From contig JBMFOH010000012.1 of NCBI GenBank assembly GCA_049969715.1, forward strand, positions 1-45,391: a stretch of 45,391 bases of DNA, read 5' to 3'. The notes beneath the pieces were generated by a model that did no database searches, was not told the DNA's origin, and saw nothing but the letters and a program-made list of their open reading frames with translations. Shown here in pieces: positions 16,755 through 24,714 of the stretch; positions within the stretch are counted from its first letter, which is position 1, and each line of letters begins with the position of its first letter. The stretch comes from JBMFOH01 sp049969715 [NCBI: bacterium] (lineage in GTDB: Bacteria; DUMJ01). The translations under genes and the position numbers were made by a program.

Positions 16755-18116
16755 ATGAGTGTAGACAAAGAAAGAAAGATTCTTTTAAGTGAGAGGGAAC
16801 TGCCTCAAAGATGGTATAATATCTTAGCGGATCTACCAGAACCGCTTCCACCCCCTATGAACCCATCAACTAAAGAACCTTTAAAGCCAGAGGACTTGAG
16901 AAAGATATTTCCGATGGAACTTATAAAGCAAGAGGCAAGCCCAGAGAGATGGATAGAGATACCTGACGAGTTGATAGATGTTTATAGAATATGGAGGCCC
17001 ACCCCTTTACATCGTGCATACAGTTTAGAGAAAGCATTAGGAACTCCAGCAAGGATCTATTATAAAAATGAGAGTGTAAGTCCTCCAGGTAGTCATAAAC
17101 CAAATACAGCTGTAGCTCAAGTATACTTTAATAAGAAGGAAGGAATAAAAAGACTTACTACTGAAACTGGTGCTGGACAGTGGGGAAGTGCATTGGCTTT
17201 TGCCTGTAATCTCTTTAACTTAGAGTGCACTGTTTATATGGTAAAGATAAGTTATGAGCAGAAGCCATATCGGAAGATTATGATGCATACCTGGGGAGCT
17301 CAGGTGTATCCATCACCCTCAAACCTAACAAATTCTGGAAGATCCATATTAGAAGAGGACCCAGATTCTCCTGGAAGTTTAGGAGTAGCTATCTCTGAGG
17401 CGGTTGAAGATGCTGCCCTCCATGATGATACAAACTATTCATTAGGAAGCGTATTAAATCATGTGATCCTACATCAAACTATTATAGGTTTAGAGGTAGA
17501 AAAACAGCTAGAAATTGCTGGAGAAAAGCCTGATATTATTGTTGGTTGCGTAGGAGGAGGAAGTAACTTTGGTGGTATAAGTATGCCGTTCGTAAAGAGA
17601 CGATTAGAAGGAGAGAATATACGGTTTATAGCAGTAGAGCCATCTGCATGTCCAAGTTTAACTAAAGGGGTGTATCACTACGACTATGGGGACGTAGCAG
17701 GACTTACTCCCCTTTTAATGATGTATACCTTGGGCCATAAATTTATTCCTCCTAAGGTACATGCTGGAGGCTTACGCTACCATGGGATGGCACCCATTAT
17801 ATCTTTCCTAGCAAAGAAAGGAATTATTGAGGCAGTAAGTTATAATCAGACTGCAGTATTTGATGCTGCCTTATTATTTGCAAGAACGGAAGGAATCATA
17901 CCAGCTCCAGAGACAGCTCATGCGATAAAGGCTGTAGTGGATGAAGCTATAAGATGCAAAGAGATGGGTGAAGAAAAATGTATTGTATTTAATTTTAGCG
18001 GGCATGGTCACTTTGATCTTTCAGCTTATGAGGCTTATCTTGATGGTAAGCTCTTAGATTATGAGCTCCCTCAAGAGAAGGTATTAGAAGCTCTTGAAGC
18101 TCTGCCAAAGATTTAG
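16755..18116 (+). CDS. trpB2: Tryptophan synthase beta chain-like protein, TrpB2 type
   Basis: 453 residues, longer than ordinary TrpB (about 390-400) and with the N-terminal extension typical of TrpB2. The PLP lysine is Lys115 in PPGSHKPN. The substrate loop is [14 protein letters not shown] (137-150), and the phosphate-binding glycines are in VGGGSNFGG (266-274). It has its own promoter and a terminator directly after, and no trpA or other trp gene is present. TrpB2 condenses indole with serine (or O-phosphoserine in some archaea). Here it immediately precedes the serine-synthesis pair. A role in indole salvage or serine-linked chemistry is inferred. Confidence 0.88.
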   Translation: MSVDKERKILLSERELPQRWYNILADLPEPLPPPMNPSTKEPLKPEDLRKIFPMELIKQEASPERWIEIPDELIDVYRIWRPTPLHRAYSLEKALGTPARIYYKNESVSPPGSHKPNTAVAQVYFNKKEGIKRLTTETGAGQWGSALAFACNLFNLECTVYMVKISYEQKPYRKIMMHTWGAQVYPSPSNLTNSGRSILEEDPDSPGSLGVAISEAVEDAALHDDTNYSLGSVLNHVILHQTIIGLEVEKQLEIAGEKPDIIVGCVGGGSNFGGISMPFVKRRLEGENIRFIAVEPSACPSLTKGVYHYDYGDVAGLTPLLMMYTLGHKFIPPKVHAGGLRYHGMAPIISFLAKKGIIEAVSYNQTAVFDAALLFARTEGIIPAPETAHAIKAVVDEAIRCKEMGEEKCIVFNFSGHGHFDLSAYEAYLDGKLLDYELPQEKVLEALEALPKI

Positions 18117-18124
18117 GCTAACTG

Positions 18125-18149
18125 AGGGGAGAGATGCTCTCCCCTTTTT
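18125..18149 (+). terminator. Intrinsic terminator after trpB2
   Basis: AGGGGAGAG (18125-18133) pairs perfectly with CTCTCCCCT (18137-18145) around loop ATG, followed by TTTT. Confidence 0.9.
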
Positions 18150-18191
18150 GAATTATTTTTTCTATCATCTTGAATATTCTTCTTATTTTAC

Positions 18192-18220
18192 TTGACGAAT
18201 TACTTCTTGTCCTCTATCAT
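18192..18220 (+). promoter_or_regulatory. Promoter of the aminotransferase-serA operon
   Basis: TTGACG (18192-18197), a 17-base spacer and TATCAT (18215-18220). Transcription would start near 18227, ahead of the AAAGGAG at 18237-18243. The -35 box coincides with a TTG codon that opens a spurious N-terminal extension of the downstream reading frame. Confidence 0.65.
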
Positions 18221-18251
18221 TGATAAAAATTTAAGTAAAGGAGTGATGTCT

Positions 18252-19385
18252 TTGAAGAAAGAATATCTAATGATTCCCGGACCTACACCAGTACCTGATA
18301 GTGTATTAAAGAAGATGGCTTCACCAATGGTGAACCACAGAGGTAAGGAATTTGCTCAGATATTAAAGAATGTAACCGAGAAGATGAAAAAGATTTTCCT
18401 TACAGATGGAGATGTGATACTTCTAACCTCATCCGGTTCTGGAGGGATGGAAGCAGCAGTTGTTAACTTTTTATCCCCTGGAGATAAGGTACTTTTTTGT
18501 ATAACCGGAAACTTTGGAGAACGCTTTGCTAAGATTGCCCAGATATATGGAGCAGATGTAATAAGACTTACAGTTCCACCAGGAGATGGGATTACTCCAG
18601 AGATGATAGAGGATTCCTTCAAGAAGAATCTAGGCATAAAGGCCGTGTATATTACTCATAACGAAACATCTACTGCGGTGACTAATGACCTGTCTAAGGT
18701 AGGAGAGATTGCTCATCGCTATGGCGCTATAGTAGGGGTGGATGCAGTAAGTTCTCTAGGAGCAATAGAATTAAGGATGGATGAATGGCAGTTAGATGTG
18801 GTAGTAACAGCTTCTCAAAAGGCATTAATGACACCTCCAGGGATTGCTTTTGCGGCGGTAAGTGAAAAGGCATGGGAATACTATAGTAATGCCAAGATGC
18901 CAAGATTTTATTTTGATCTTGGAGAAGCTAAAAAGATGGCTAAAGATGGGGAAACCCCATTTACTCCTGCTTTATCTCAGGTTTACGCTATAGACGAGGC
19001 TTTAGATATCCTTCTAAATGAAGGATTAGAGGTTTCTTGGAAAAGGCATAAAATCTTGGGGAAAGCTACTAGAGAAGGTTTGAAGGCTATGGGATTAAAA
19101 CTCCTAGCAAGAGAAGAGTTCGCATCTAATGCAGTTACAGCAGTCTATCCTCCAGATGGGATAATGGCAGATGATCTGAGGAAAATAGCTAGAGAAGAAG
19201 GAGTAATCTTGGCTGGAGGGCAGGGTAGCCTTAAAGGGAAGATATTTAGAGTAGGACATATAGGATATATTACTTCTTCTGATATCATAGTAACTCTCTC
19301 TGTTATAGAAGGTGCATTGAGAAAATTGGGACATAATGTAGAATTAACAGATGGATTACAGAAGGCTTTGGAGGTTCTGAGTTGA
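18252..19385 (+). CDS. Class-V aminotransferase (serine-pyruvate/alanine-glyoxylate type), probably acting as phosphoserine aminotransferase
   Basis: 377 residues from TTG 18252, giving MKKEYLMIPGPTPVP, the usual family N terminus. AAAGGAG lies 8 bases upstream; an ATG at 18246 is too close to it. PLP residues are SGSGGMEA (61-68), Asp164 (VDAVSSLG) and Lys190 (SQKALMTPPG). The family interconverts serine, alanine, glyoxylate and pyruvate, and in Thermotoga and methanogens related proteins stand in for SerC. The stop overlaps the serA start (TTGA), so conversion of 3-phosphohydroxypyruvate to phosphoserine is the most likely job. Serine-glyoxylate transamination feeding hydroxypyruvate to GyaR is the alternative. 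Confidence 0.85.
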   Translation: MKKEYLMIPGPTPVPDSVLKKMASPMVNHRGKEFAQILKNVTEKMKKIFLTDGDVILLTSSGSGGMEAAVVNFLSPGDKVLFCITGNFGERFAKIAQIYGADVIRLTVPPGDGITPEMIEDSFKKNLGIKAVYITHNETSTAVTNDLSKVGEIAHRYGAIVGVDAVSSLGAIELRMDEWQLDVVVTASQKALMTPPGIAFAAVSEKAWEYYSNAKMPRFYFDLGEAKKMAKDGETPFTPALSQVYAIDEALDILLNEGLEVSWKRHKILGKATREGLKAMGLKLLAREEFASNAVTAVYPPDGIMADDLRKIAREEGVILAGGQGSLKGKIFRVGHIGYITSSDIIVTLSVIEGALRKLGHNVELTDGLQKALEVLS

Positions 19386-20959
19386 AAGTCTTAGTCTCTG
19401 ATCCGATATCTAAAGAGGGTATAGAGAAATTATCTCAATACTATGAGACAGATGTAAAAACAGGGCTAAAAAAGGATGAGCTTCTTAAGATTATTCCTTT
19501 ATACTCTGCCCTTGTTGTAAGAAGTGAGACTAAGGTAGACAGGGATATCATCTCTGCTGGGAGAAACTTAAAGGTTATTGGTAGAGCAGGAGTTGGAGTA
19601 GATAATATAGACATAGACTCAGCTACTGAAAGAGGAATTATCGTAGTAAATGCTCCAGAGGGGAATACTATCTCTGCCTGTGAGCATACATTTGCATTGA
19701 TGCTTGCTTTGGCAAGGAATATCCCTGATGCTAATGCCTCTTTAAAGAGATTAGAATGGAAAAGGAAGGAATTTACTGGAGTAGAACTCTATGGAAAAAC
19801 ATTAGGGATAATAGGACTTGGACGTATAGGATTAGCTGTAGCCCAAAGGGCATTGAGTTTTGGAATGAGTGTAATAGGGTATGATCCATTTATAACCCAA
19901 GAGAAGATAATTGAAATTGGTATCCAGCCTGTATCACTTGATGAGCTTTATAGAAGAAGCGATTTTCTGACGCTTCATATTCCACTAAATCAGGATACTA
20001 GAGATTTCATAAATAAGGACGCCTTCTTAAAGATGAAAAGAGGAATAAGAATTATAAACTGTGCTAGAGGCGGTATCATTAATGAACAAGACCTTTTATG
20101 GGCTATAGAGGAAGGAATTGTAGCAGGTGCTGCCATAGACGTCTTCCAAAATGAGCCGCCTGGAGATATACCTATACTCCATAGCAATAAGATAATAGTT
20201 ACTCCTCATCTAGGGGCTTCTACTGTAGAGGCTCAAGAGAGGGTGGCTCAGATAGTGGTTGAAGATATAATAAGGGCACTAAAGGGAGAGCCAGTTAAAA
20301 ATGGGGTAAACATATCAACTATAAAAAACCCTGAAGTCCTGCAATTTCTAAGATTAGCTGAGTTATTAGGGAGATTTGCTAGCCAACTTTTAGATACACC
20401 AATCAGTAATATAGAAGTGATTTACAGCGGGAGAATAACTAATTACGATTATAGTCCTGTAACTGCAAATGCTATAGCTGGAGTACTAAAGGAAAAACTG
20501 ACAGGACCAGTAAATATAGTAAATGCTATGTTAATTGCTAGGCAGAGAGGAATATCATTTTCTGAGAGAAAAATCTCAGATACAGAGGGGTTTGAAAACC
20601 TTATAACAGTAGGAATAAATGATGGAAAGATAAAGGTATCAGGTACATTACTAGAGAACAAAGAAGCCAGACTGATAAAGTATAACAACTATTATCTCAA
20701 TGTATCATTTAGCGACTATATGCTCTTTACTGAGCATATAGATGTACCAGGGATTATTGGAAAGATAGGAAGCATCCTTGGGGCTAACAGAATAAATATA
20801 GGATATATGCAGGTTGGTAGGTCAGATAAGGGTGCAGTAATGGTTCTCTCTGTAGACAGTCCTGTAGGTAATGAGATACTAGAGGAGATAAGAAAGATAG
20901 AGAATATAAACCTAGCAAGACGTATATTACTTACATCTAGAAATATAGAAGAAGACTAA
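19382..20959 (+). CDS. serA: D-3-phosphoglycerate dehydrogenase
   Basis: 525 residues, the long form of SerA. The N-terminal substrate domain contains VIGRAGVGVDNID (65-77). The NAD site is GLGRIG (145-150), and the catalytic Arg (NCARGGIINE), Glu (FQNEPP) and His (TPHLGAST) are present. An intervening ASB-type domain (about 320-450) is followed by a C-terminal ACT domain (HIDVPGIIGKIGSILGANRINIGYMQVGR), the usual site of serine feedback. It oxidises 3-phosphoglycerate to 3-phosphohydroxypyruvate. The start is TTG 19382, coupled to the aminotransferase. No serB is visible in the window. Confidence 0.92.
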   Translation: MKVLVSDPISKEGIEKLSQYYETDVKTGLKKDELLKIIPLYSALVVRSETKVDRDIISAGRNLKVIGRAGVGVDNIDIDSATERGIIVVNAPEGNTISACEHTFALMLALARNIPDANASLKRLEWKRKEFTGVELYGKTLGIIGLGRIGLAVAQRALSFGMSVIGYDPFITQEKIIEIGIQPVSLDELYRRSDFLTLHIPLNQDTRDFINKDAFLKMKRGIRIINCARGGIINEQDLLWAIEEGIVAGAAIDVFQNEPPGDIPILHSNKIIVTPHLGASTVEAQERVAQIVVEDIIRALKGEPVKNGVNISTIKNPEVLQFLRLAELLGRFASQLLDTPISNIEVIYSGRITNYDYSPVTANAIAGVLKEKLTGPVNIVNAMLIARQRGISFSERKISDTEGFENLITVGINDGKIKVSGTLLENKEARLIKYNNYYLNVSFSDYMLFTEHIDVPGIIGKIGSILGANRINIGYMQVGRSDKGAVMVLSVDSPVGNEILEEIRKIENINLARRILLTSRNIEED

Positions 20960-20991
20960 GAGAATGGGAGAGGAAATATCTCCCTTTCTCT
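20959..20991. terminator. Hairpin between convergent operons (serA / ABC transporter)
   Basis: A 13-bp stem with one T-T mismatch (20959-20971 with 20979-20991) and a 7-base loop fills most of the 39-base gap between the two converging genes. Neither side has a clean U-run, so termination is inferred from position. Confidence 0.5.
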
Positions 20992-20998
20992 ATAGTCT

Positions 20999-21805
20999 TT
21001 ATAATTCCCATTTTCTCGTCAATACAGGTACGTCAGAGAGAAGTTTGATTGTGTAAGGGTCTTTAGGAGAATTTATTATAGTCTCTGCATCTCCAGATTC
21101 TACTATCCTTCCATTGTTCATAATGAGCAGCTTATCACTTGTATAGTATGCCAATCCTATATCATGGGTAATAAACATTATAGACATACCATAACTCCTT
21201 CTTAGGTCTAGAAGAAGATTTAGTATCCCTGCTCTAGAAGAGGCATCTATCATAGATGTTGGTTCATCTGCTATAAGGAGGCTTGGTCTTATAACAAGAA
21301 TTCTAGCAAGCATAATTCTCTGTCGTTGGCCACCACTTAACTCATGGGGACGCTTATTCAATACATCGTCTGGGTTTAACCCAACATTTATCAGAGCTGC
21401 TCTAATCTTTTCCTCTTTTTCATCCTTAGTAATATCAGTCCTAATGAGACGGAAGACATTATTTAAAACCCTCTTTACAGAATAGAAGCTATTAAAAGAT
21501 GAAAATGGATCCTGAAAAATTGCCTGAACCTCTCTCCAATAACCTAATAAACTCTTCCTATCATTTAGATAGGTTATATCTTTACCTTTAAAAATAATCC
21601 TTCCCTCTGTAGGAGGTAGTAACTTGAGGATTATCCTAGCAGTAGTAGTTTTCCCGCTTCCACTTTCTCCTAGAAGGGAAATGATCTCTCCTCTCTCTAT
21701 AGAAAAAGAAACGCCATCTACTGCCTTTACTGCCGACTTTCCAGAGCCAAATACTTTGACTAGATCTTTTACCTCTAATAGGACCTCATTATCATTGGGC
21801 AACAT
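20999..21805 (-). CDS. Opp/Dpp-type ABC transporter ATP-binding protein (second ATPase, OppF/DppF-like)
   Basis: About 268 residues. It carries Walker A GESGSGKTT near residue 45, Q-loop QAIFQDPFSSFN, signature LSGGQRQR, Walker B LLIADEPTS and switch ITHD. The start is ATG 21805, supported by GGAGGGG just upstream; an ATG at 21817 has no ribosome site. It overlaps the partner ATPase gene by 14 bases. In this family the two ATPases form a heterodimer driving permeases DppB/DppC. It lacks the long C-terminal oligopeptide-binding extension, unlike its partner. Confidence 0.9.
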   Translation of the reverse strand: MLPNDNEVLLEVKDLVKVFGSGKSAVKAVDGVSFSIERGEIISLLGESGSGKTTTARIILKLLPPTEGRIIFKGKDITYLNDRKSLLGYWREVQAIFQDPFSSFNSFYSVKRVLNNVFRLIRTDITKDEKEEKIRAALINVGLNPDDVLNKRPHELSGGQRQRIMLARILVIRPSLLIADEPTSMIDASSRAGILNLLLDLRRSYGMSIMFITHDIGLAYYTSDKLLIMNNGRIVESGDAETIINSPKDPYTIKLLSDVPVLTRKWEL

Positions 21806-22787
21806 TTTCCCCTCCATACAAAAAACAACTAACCTTATGGTCTTGGTTTATATCTATCAATTCTGGGGACGCCTTTTCACATACTCCCTTCATATAGGAA
21901 GGACATCGAGGATGGAATCTGCATCCTGAAGGAGGGTTCTTAAGGTCAGGAGGAACACCTGGAATTGCTTCTATCTTTTTTTCTTTCATTCCAACCTCAG
22001 GTACCAGGACAGAAGACATCAAAAGCTTTGTATAGGGATGCAGAGGAGAAAAGATAACCTCCTCCATTGGACCTAATTCTACTACCTTACCCGCATACAT
22101 TATAGCTATTCTATCAGCGAAATGCCTTAAAAGTGGAAGCTCGTGGGTAATAAAGACTATACTCTTTATAATATTTCTCTTTAGCAATTCTACAAATAGT
22201 TTTATTACTATCTTTTGACTAGATACATCTAAAGCGGAAGTAGGTTCATCTGCTATAAGTATATTAGGATTTAAAAGGGTAGAGATTACAGTAACTGTTC
22301 TCTGCTTCATCCCTCCACTAAGCTGATGCGGATAGGCATCTAGGATTCTAGAGGGAAGAGATAATGCCTCAAACCTTTCTCTTGCCCGTCTTAATGCATC
22401 CTCCTTAGTCACCTCCGGAAAGTGTTCTTTTATTACATCTATTACAAAATTTTTTATCCTTGCTGTTGGGTTTAGAGAATTCATTGCCCCCTGAGGTACA
22501 ATAGAAATATATTTTCCTTTTATATCTCTTCTTAAACTCTCTTTATCGAGAAGAAAGATATTTTTACCATCTACTCTCACCTCTCCTCCAACTAGATAGA
22601 GAGGAGGTAGAATAGTAAATGACAACACCGAAGCTAATGTAGATTTTCCACAACCAGATTCCCCTGCTATGCCTAAGACCTCTCCTTCTCTTACCTCTAA
22701 AAATACATCGTCTACTGCCTTTATTTCCTCCCCCTGGACTGTTTTATAATAAGCCTTTAAGTGACTAGCAGTTAAGAGATTTCCCAT
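21792..22787 (-). CDS. Opp/Dpp-type ABC transporter ATP-binding protein (OppD/DppD-like)
   Basis: 331 residues. Walker A GESGCGKST is near residue 40, followed by Q-loop SIVPQGAMNSLNP, signature LSGGMKQR and Walker B ILIADEPTSALD. The C-terminal oligo_HPY region is CRFHPRCPSYMKGVCEKASPEL, whose cysteines bind an iron-sulfur cluster in some relatives. It lies 3 bases after the permease gene and is part of the importer 20999-26581. Confidence 0.92.
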   Translation of the reverse strand: MGNLLTASHLKAYYKTVQGEEIKAVDDVFLEVREGEVLGIAGESGCGKSTLASVLSFTILPPLYLVGGEVRVDGKNIFLLDKESLRRDIKGKYISIVPQGAMNSLNPTARIKNFVIDVIKEHFPEVTKEDALRRARERFEALSLPSRILDAYPHQLSGGMKQRTVTVISTLLNPNILIADEPTSALDVSSQKIVIKLFVELLKRNIIKSIVFITHELPLLRHFADRIAIMYAGKVVELGPMEEVIFSPLHPYTKLLMSSVLVPEVGMKEKKIEAIPGVPPDLKNPPSGCRFHPRCPSYMKGVCEKASPELIDINQDHKVSCFLYGGENVAQ

Positions 22788-22790
22788 CTT

Positions 22791-23630
22791 TTATCCCCTT
22801 CTTAACCTTGGGTTGAATATTTCATCCATACTCGCATTCATACTCATTAGAGAGAATGTTGTCATAGATAAACAGATAACAGGAGGAATAAATGCCCACC
22901 ATGCACCTGTTCTTACTGCCTCCCAGAGTAATGACCAGTGTAACATAACCCCTAAGGAGACAGTTTGATACGGTCCAAGTCCCAACATACTTAGTGTTGC
23001 CTCATTCAATATACCACCTGAAAACTGAAGAATAAATGCCATAAATATATAAGAGAACATATAAGGAAGGATCTCACCAATAATCATTTCGAAGGTACTA
23101 AAACCACTAATTCTAGCTATATCTATATGCTCTCTTGTCTTTAAACTAGCAGTCTGAGCCCTTACTGCTCTTGCTGTCCAAGGCCAGGCAGTTACACCTA
23201 TTACTAGTCCCATCACTAATGCAGATCTCGTCTTTATTGCTATAGAAAGAAGGATTAAAATGACTATAGATGGAATAGTAATAAATACATTTGTAATCCC
23301 CATTAGAATCTCCTCTGTTATACCACCTCTATAACCAGCGATAGAACCAAGGGATACCCCTATAGTAGTAGCAATAAGTCCAGCGGTAAGACCGATAAGA
23401 AGAGAGGTCCTTGTGCCATACATAAGCTGAGTAAATACATCTCTTCCCAGATTATCTGTCCCTAGTAGGAATTCGTCTGAAGGTGGGCTAAATAGACCTC
23501 CTACCATCTGAAATGGATTCTTTGGATTTAGTACAGGCCCTATAAGAGCAAACAACAAAACGCTCAGAAATAAAATGAAGCCTGCTATAAATCTTTTAGA
23601 ATGGAATAACAATATAAGTATATCCTTCAT
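22791..23630 (-). CDS. Opp/Dpp-type ABC transporter permease (DppC-like)
   Basis: 279 residues. One N-terminal helix (FIAGFILFLSVLLFALIGPVL) precedes the NPFQMVGGLFSPPSDEFLLGTDNLGRDVFTQLMYGTRTSL block diagnostic of DppC. About five more membrane segments follow, with the ATPase-contact loop near IDIARISGFSTFEMIIGEILPYM (about 165-188). One base separates it from the DppB-like gene. It is an inner-membrane subunit of the importer. Confidence 0.92.
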   Translation of the reverse strand: MKDILILLFHSKRFIAGFILFLSVLLFALIGPVLNPKNPFQMVGGLFSPPSDEFLLGTDNLGRDVFTQLMYGTRTSLLIGLTAGLIATTIGVSLGSIAGYRGGITEEILMGITNVFITIPSIVILILLSIAIKTRSALVMGLVIGVTAWPWTARAVRAQTASLKTREHIDIARISGFSTFEMIIGEILPYMFSYIFMAFILQFSGGILNEATLSMLGLGPYQTVSLGVMLHWSLLWEAVRTGAWWAFIPPVICLSMTTFSLMSMNASMDEIFNPRLRRG

Positions 23631-23631
23631 C

Positions 23632-24645
23632 TTATCTTTCTCCTAACTGAACCGCTCTGATACGAGGGTCAATAAATCCATAGGCAATTTCAACCAAGAA
23701 ATTTGCCAAAAGCACAGCTACCGTGATAACGAGGGTACAACCCTGAATAAGAGGATAATCAGTCTGTCTTATCGCTGTAAAGAGTAGACTTCCTACTCCA
23801 GGATAAGAGAATACTGACTCGGTTACCAATGCTCCACCCATCATAGTTCCAAACGATATCGCTAGACCTGTAACCTGAGGAAGCATCGCATTTCTAAATA
23901 CATATCTTATTATCCTCTCGTCTCTTATTCCTAGATTTCTAGAATAATTTACATAATCAGAAGTCAATTCATATATAGACATCTCTCTCATCCCTATAGC
24001 CTGGCCACCTAAGGCTACCAGGACCATAGAAGCATAAGGAAGAATGTAATGATATAACGCATCACTTATGAAGTGCCAGGATAGTGTTGGGCTAGAGCCA
24101 AAACTATAACCTCCACCTACTGGAAAAATAGTAAACCTGACACCTAAAAGATAGAGAAGGATTATTGCCAAACAGTAGTATGGAATATTAGAAAATACTA
24201 AAGAGGTGGTAAAAACTACACTATCAAATCTTCCCCCTTTATAGGCACTAAAGGCACCTAAGAGATTTCCTATTATCCAGCCGGTCAATATAGCTGGTAC
24301 CTGCAATGCTATAGTCCATGGCAGAGCTCTTCCTAAAAGGTCATTTACCCTTCCTGGATAGAGCATAAATGATGTTCCAAGATTCCCTCGTAAAATATTT
24401 TTCAGGTAGCTGAAATACTGAAGATAGAGAGGTTTATCTAGACCAAATTCCTTCATATATGTAGAATATAATCTTTCTAGGACATCGCTCTGCACTCCAC
24501 CAGTTGCCATCTGATTTACTATCACAGAGACTGGATTACCTGGTATAAGACGAGGAAGAATAAAATTTAAACTAACAGCAACTAAAAATGCTAGAAGATA
24601 CCACAATAATTTTTGAATTAGATATCTAACAAATGGATTCTTCAT
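23632..24645 (-). CDS. Opp/Dpp-type ABC transporter permease (DppB-like)
   Basis: 337 residues with about six membrane helices. The N terminus has the DppB pattern FILPRLIPGNPVSVIVNQM, then FGLDKPLYLQYFSYLKNILRGNLGTSF. The C-terminal half has GGALVTESVFSYPGVGSLLFTAIRQTDYPLIQG. GAGAGGAG precedes the ATG. Between it and the binding-protein gene lies the long hairpin 24665-24702, which probably sets permease expression below that of the binding protein. Confidence 0.92.
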   Translation of the reverse strand: MKNPFVRYLIQKLLWYLLAFLVAVSLNFILPRLIPGNPVSVIVNQMATGGVQSDVLERLYSTYMKEFGLDKPLYLQYFSYLKNILRGNLGTSFMLYPGRVNDLLGRALPWTIALQVPAILTGWIIGNLLGAFSAYKGGRFDSVVFTTSLVFSNIPYYCLAIILLYLLGVRFTIFPVGGGYSFGSSPTLSWHFISDALYHYILPYASMVLVALGGQAIGMREMSIYELTSDYVNYSRNLGIRDERIIRYVFRNAMLPQVTGLAISFGTMMGGALVTESVFSYPGVGSLLFTAIRQTDYPLIQGCTLVITVAVLLANFLVEIAYGFIDPRIRAVQLGER

Positions 24646-24664
24646 ATTTTCTCCTCTCTATAAG

Positions 24665-24702
24665 AGTATAGAGAGCAAAGAGACCTCTTTGCCCTCTATA
24701 CT
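24665..24702 (-). repeat. Intercistronic hairpin between binding-protein and permease genes
   Basis: An 18-bp inverted repeat (24665-24682 with 24685-24702) with one mismatch that becomes a G-U pair in the minus-strand RNA. No U-run follows; the DppB ribosome site comes directly after. It looks like an mRNA-stabilising or partial-attenuation structure rather than a full terminator. Confidence 0.75.
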
Positions 24703-24714
24703 TATTTCATCCTT

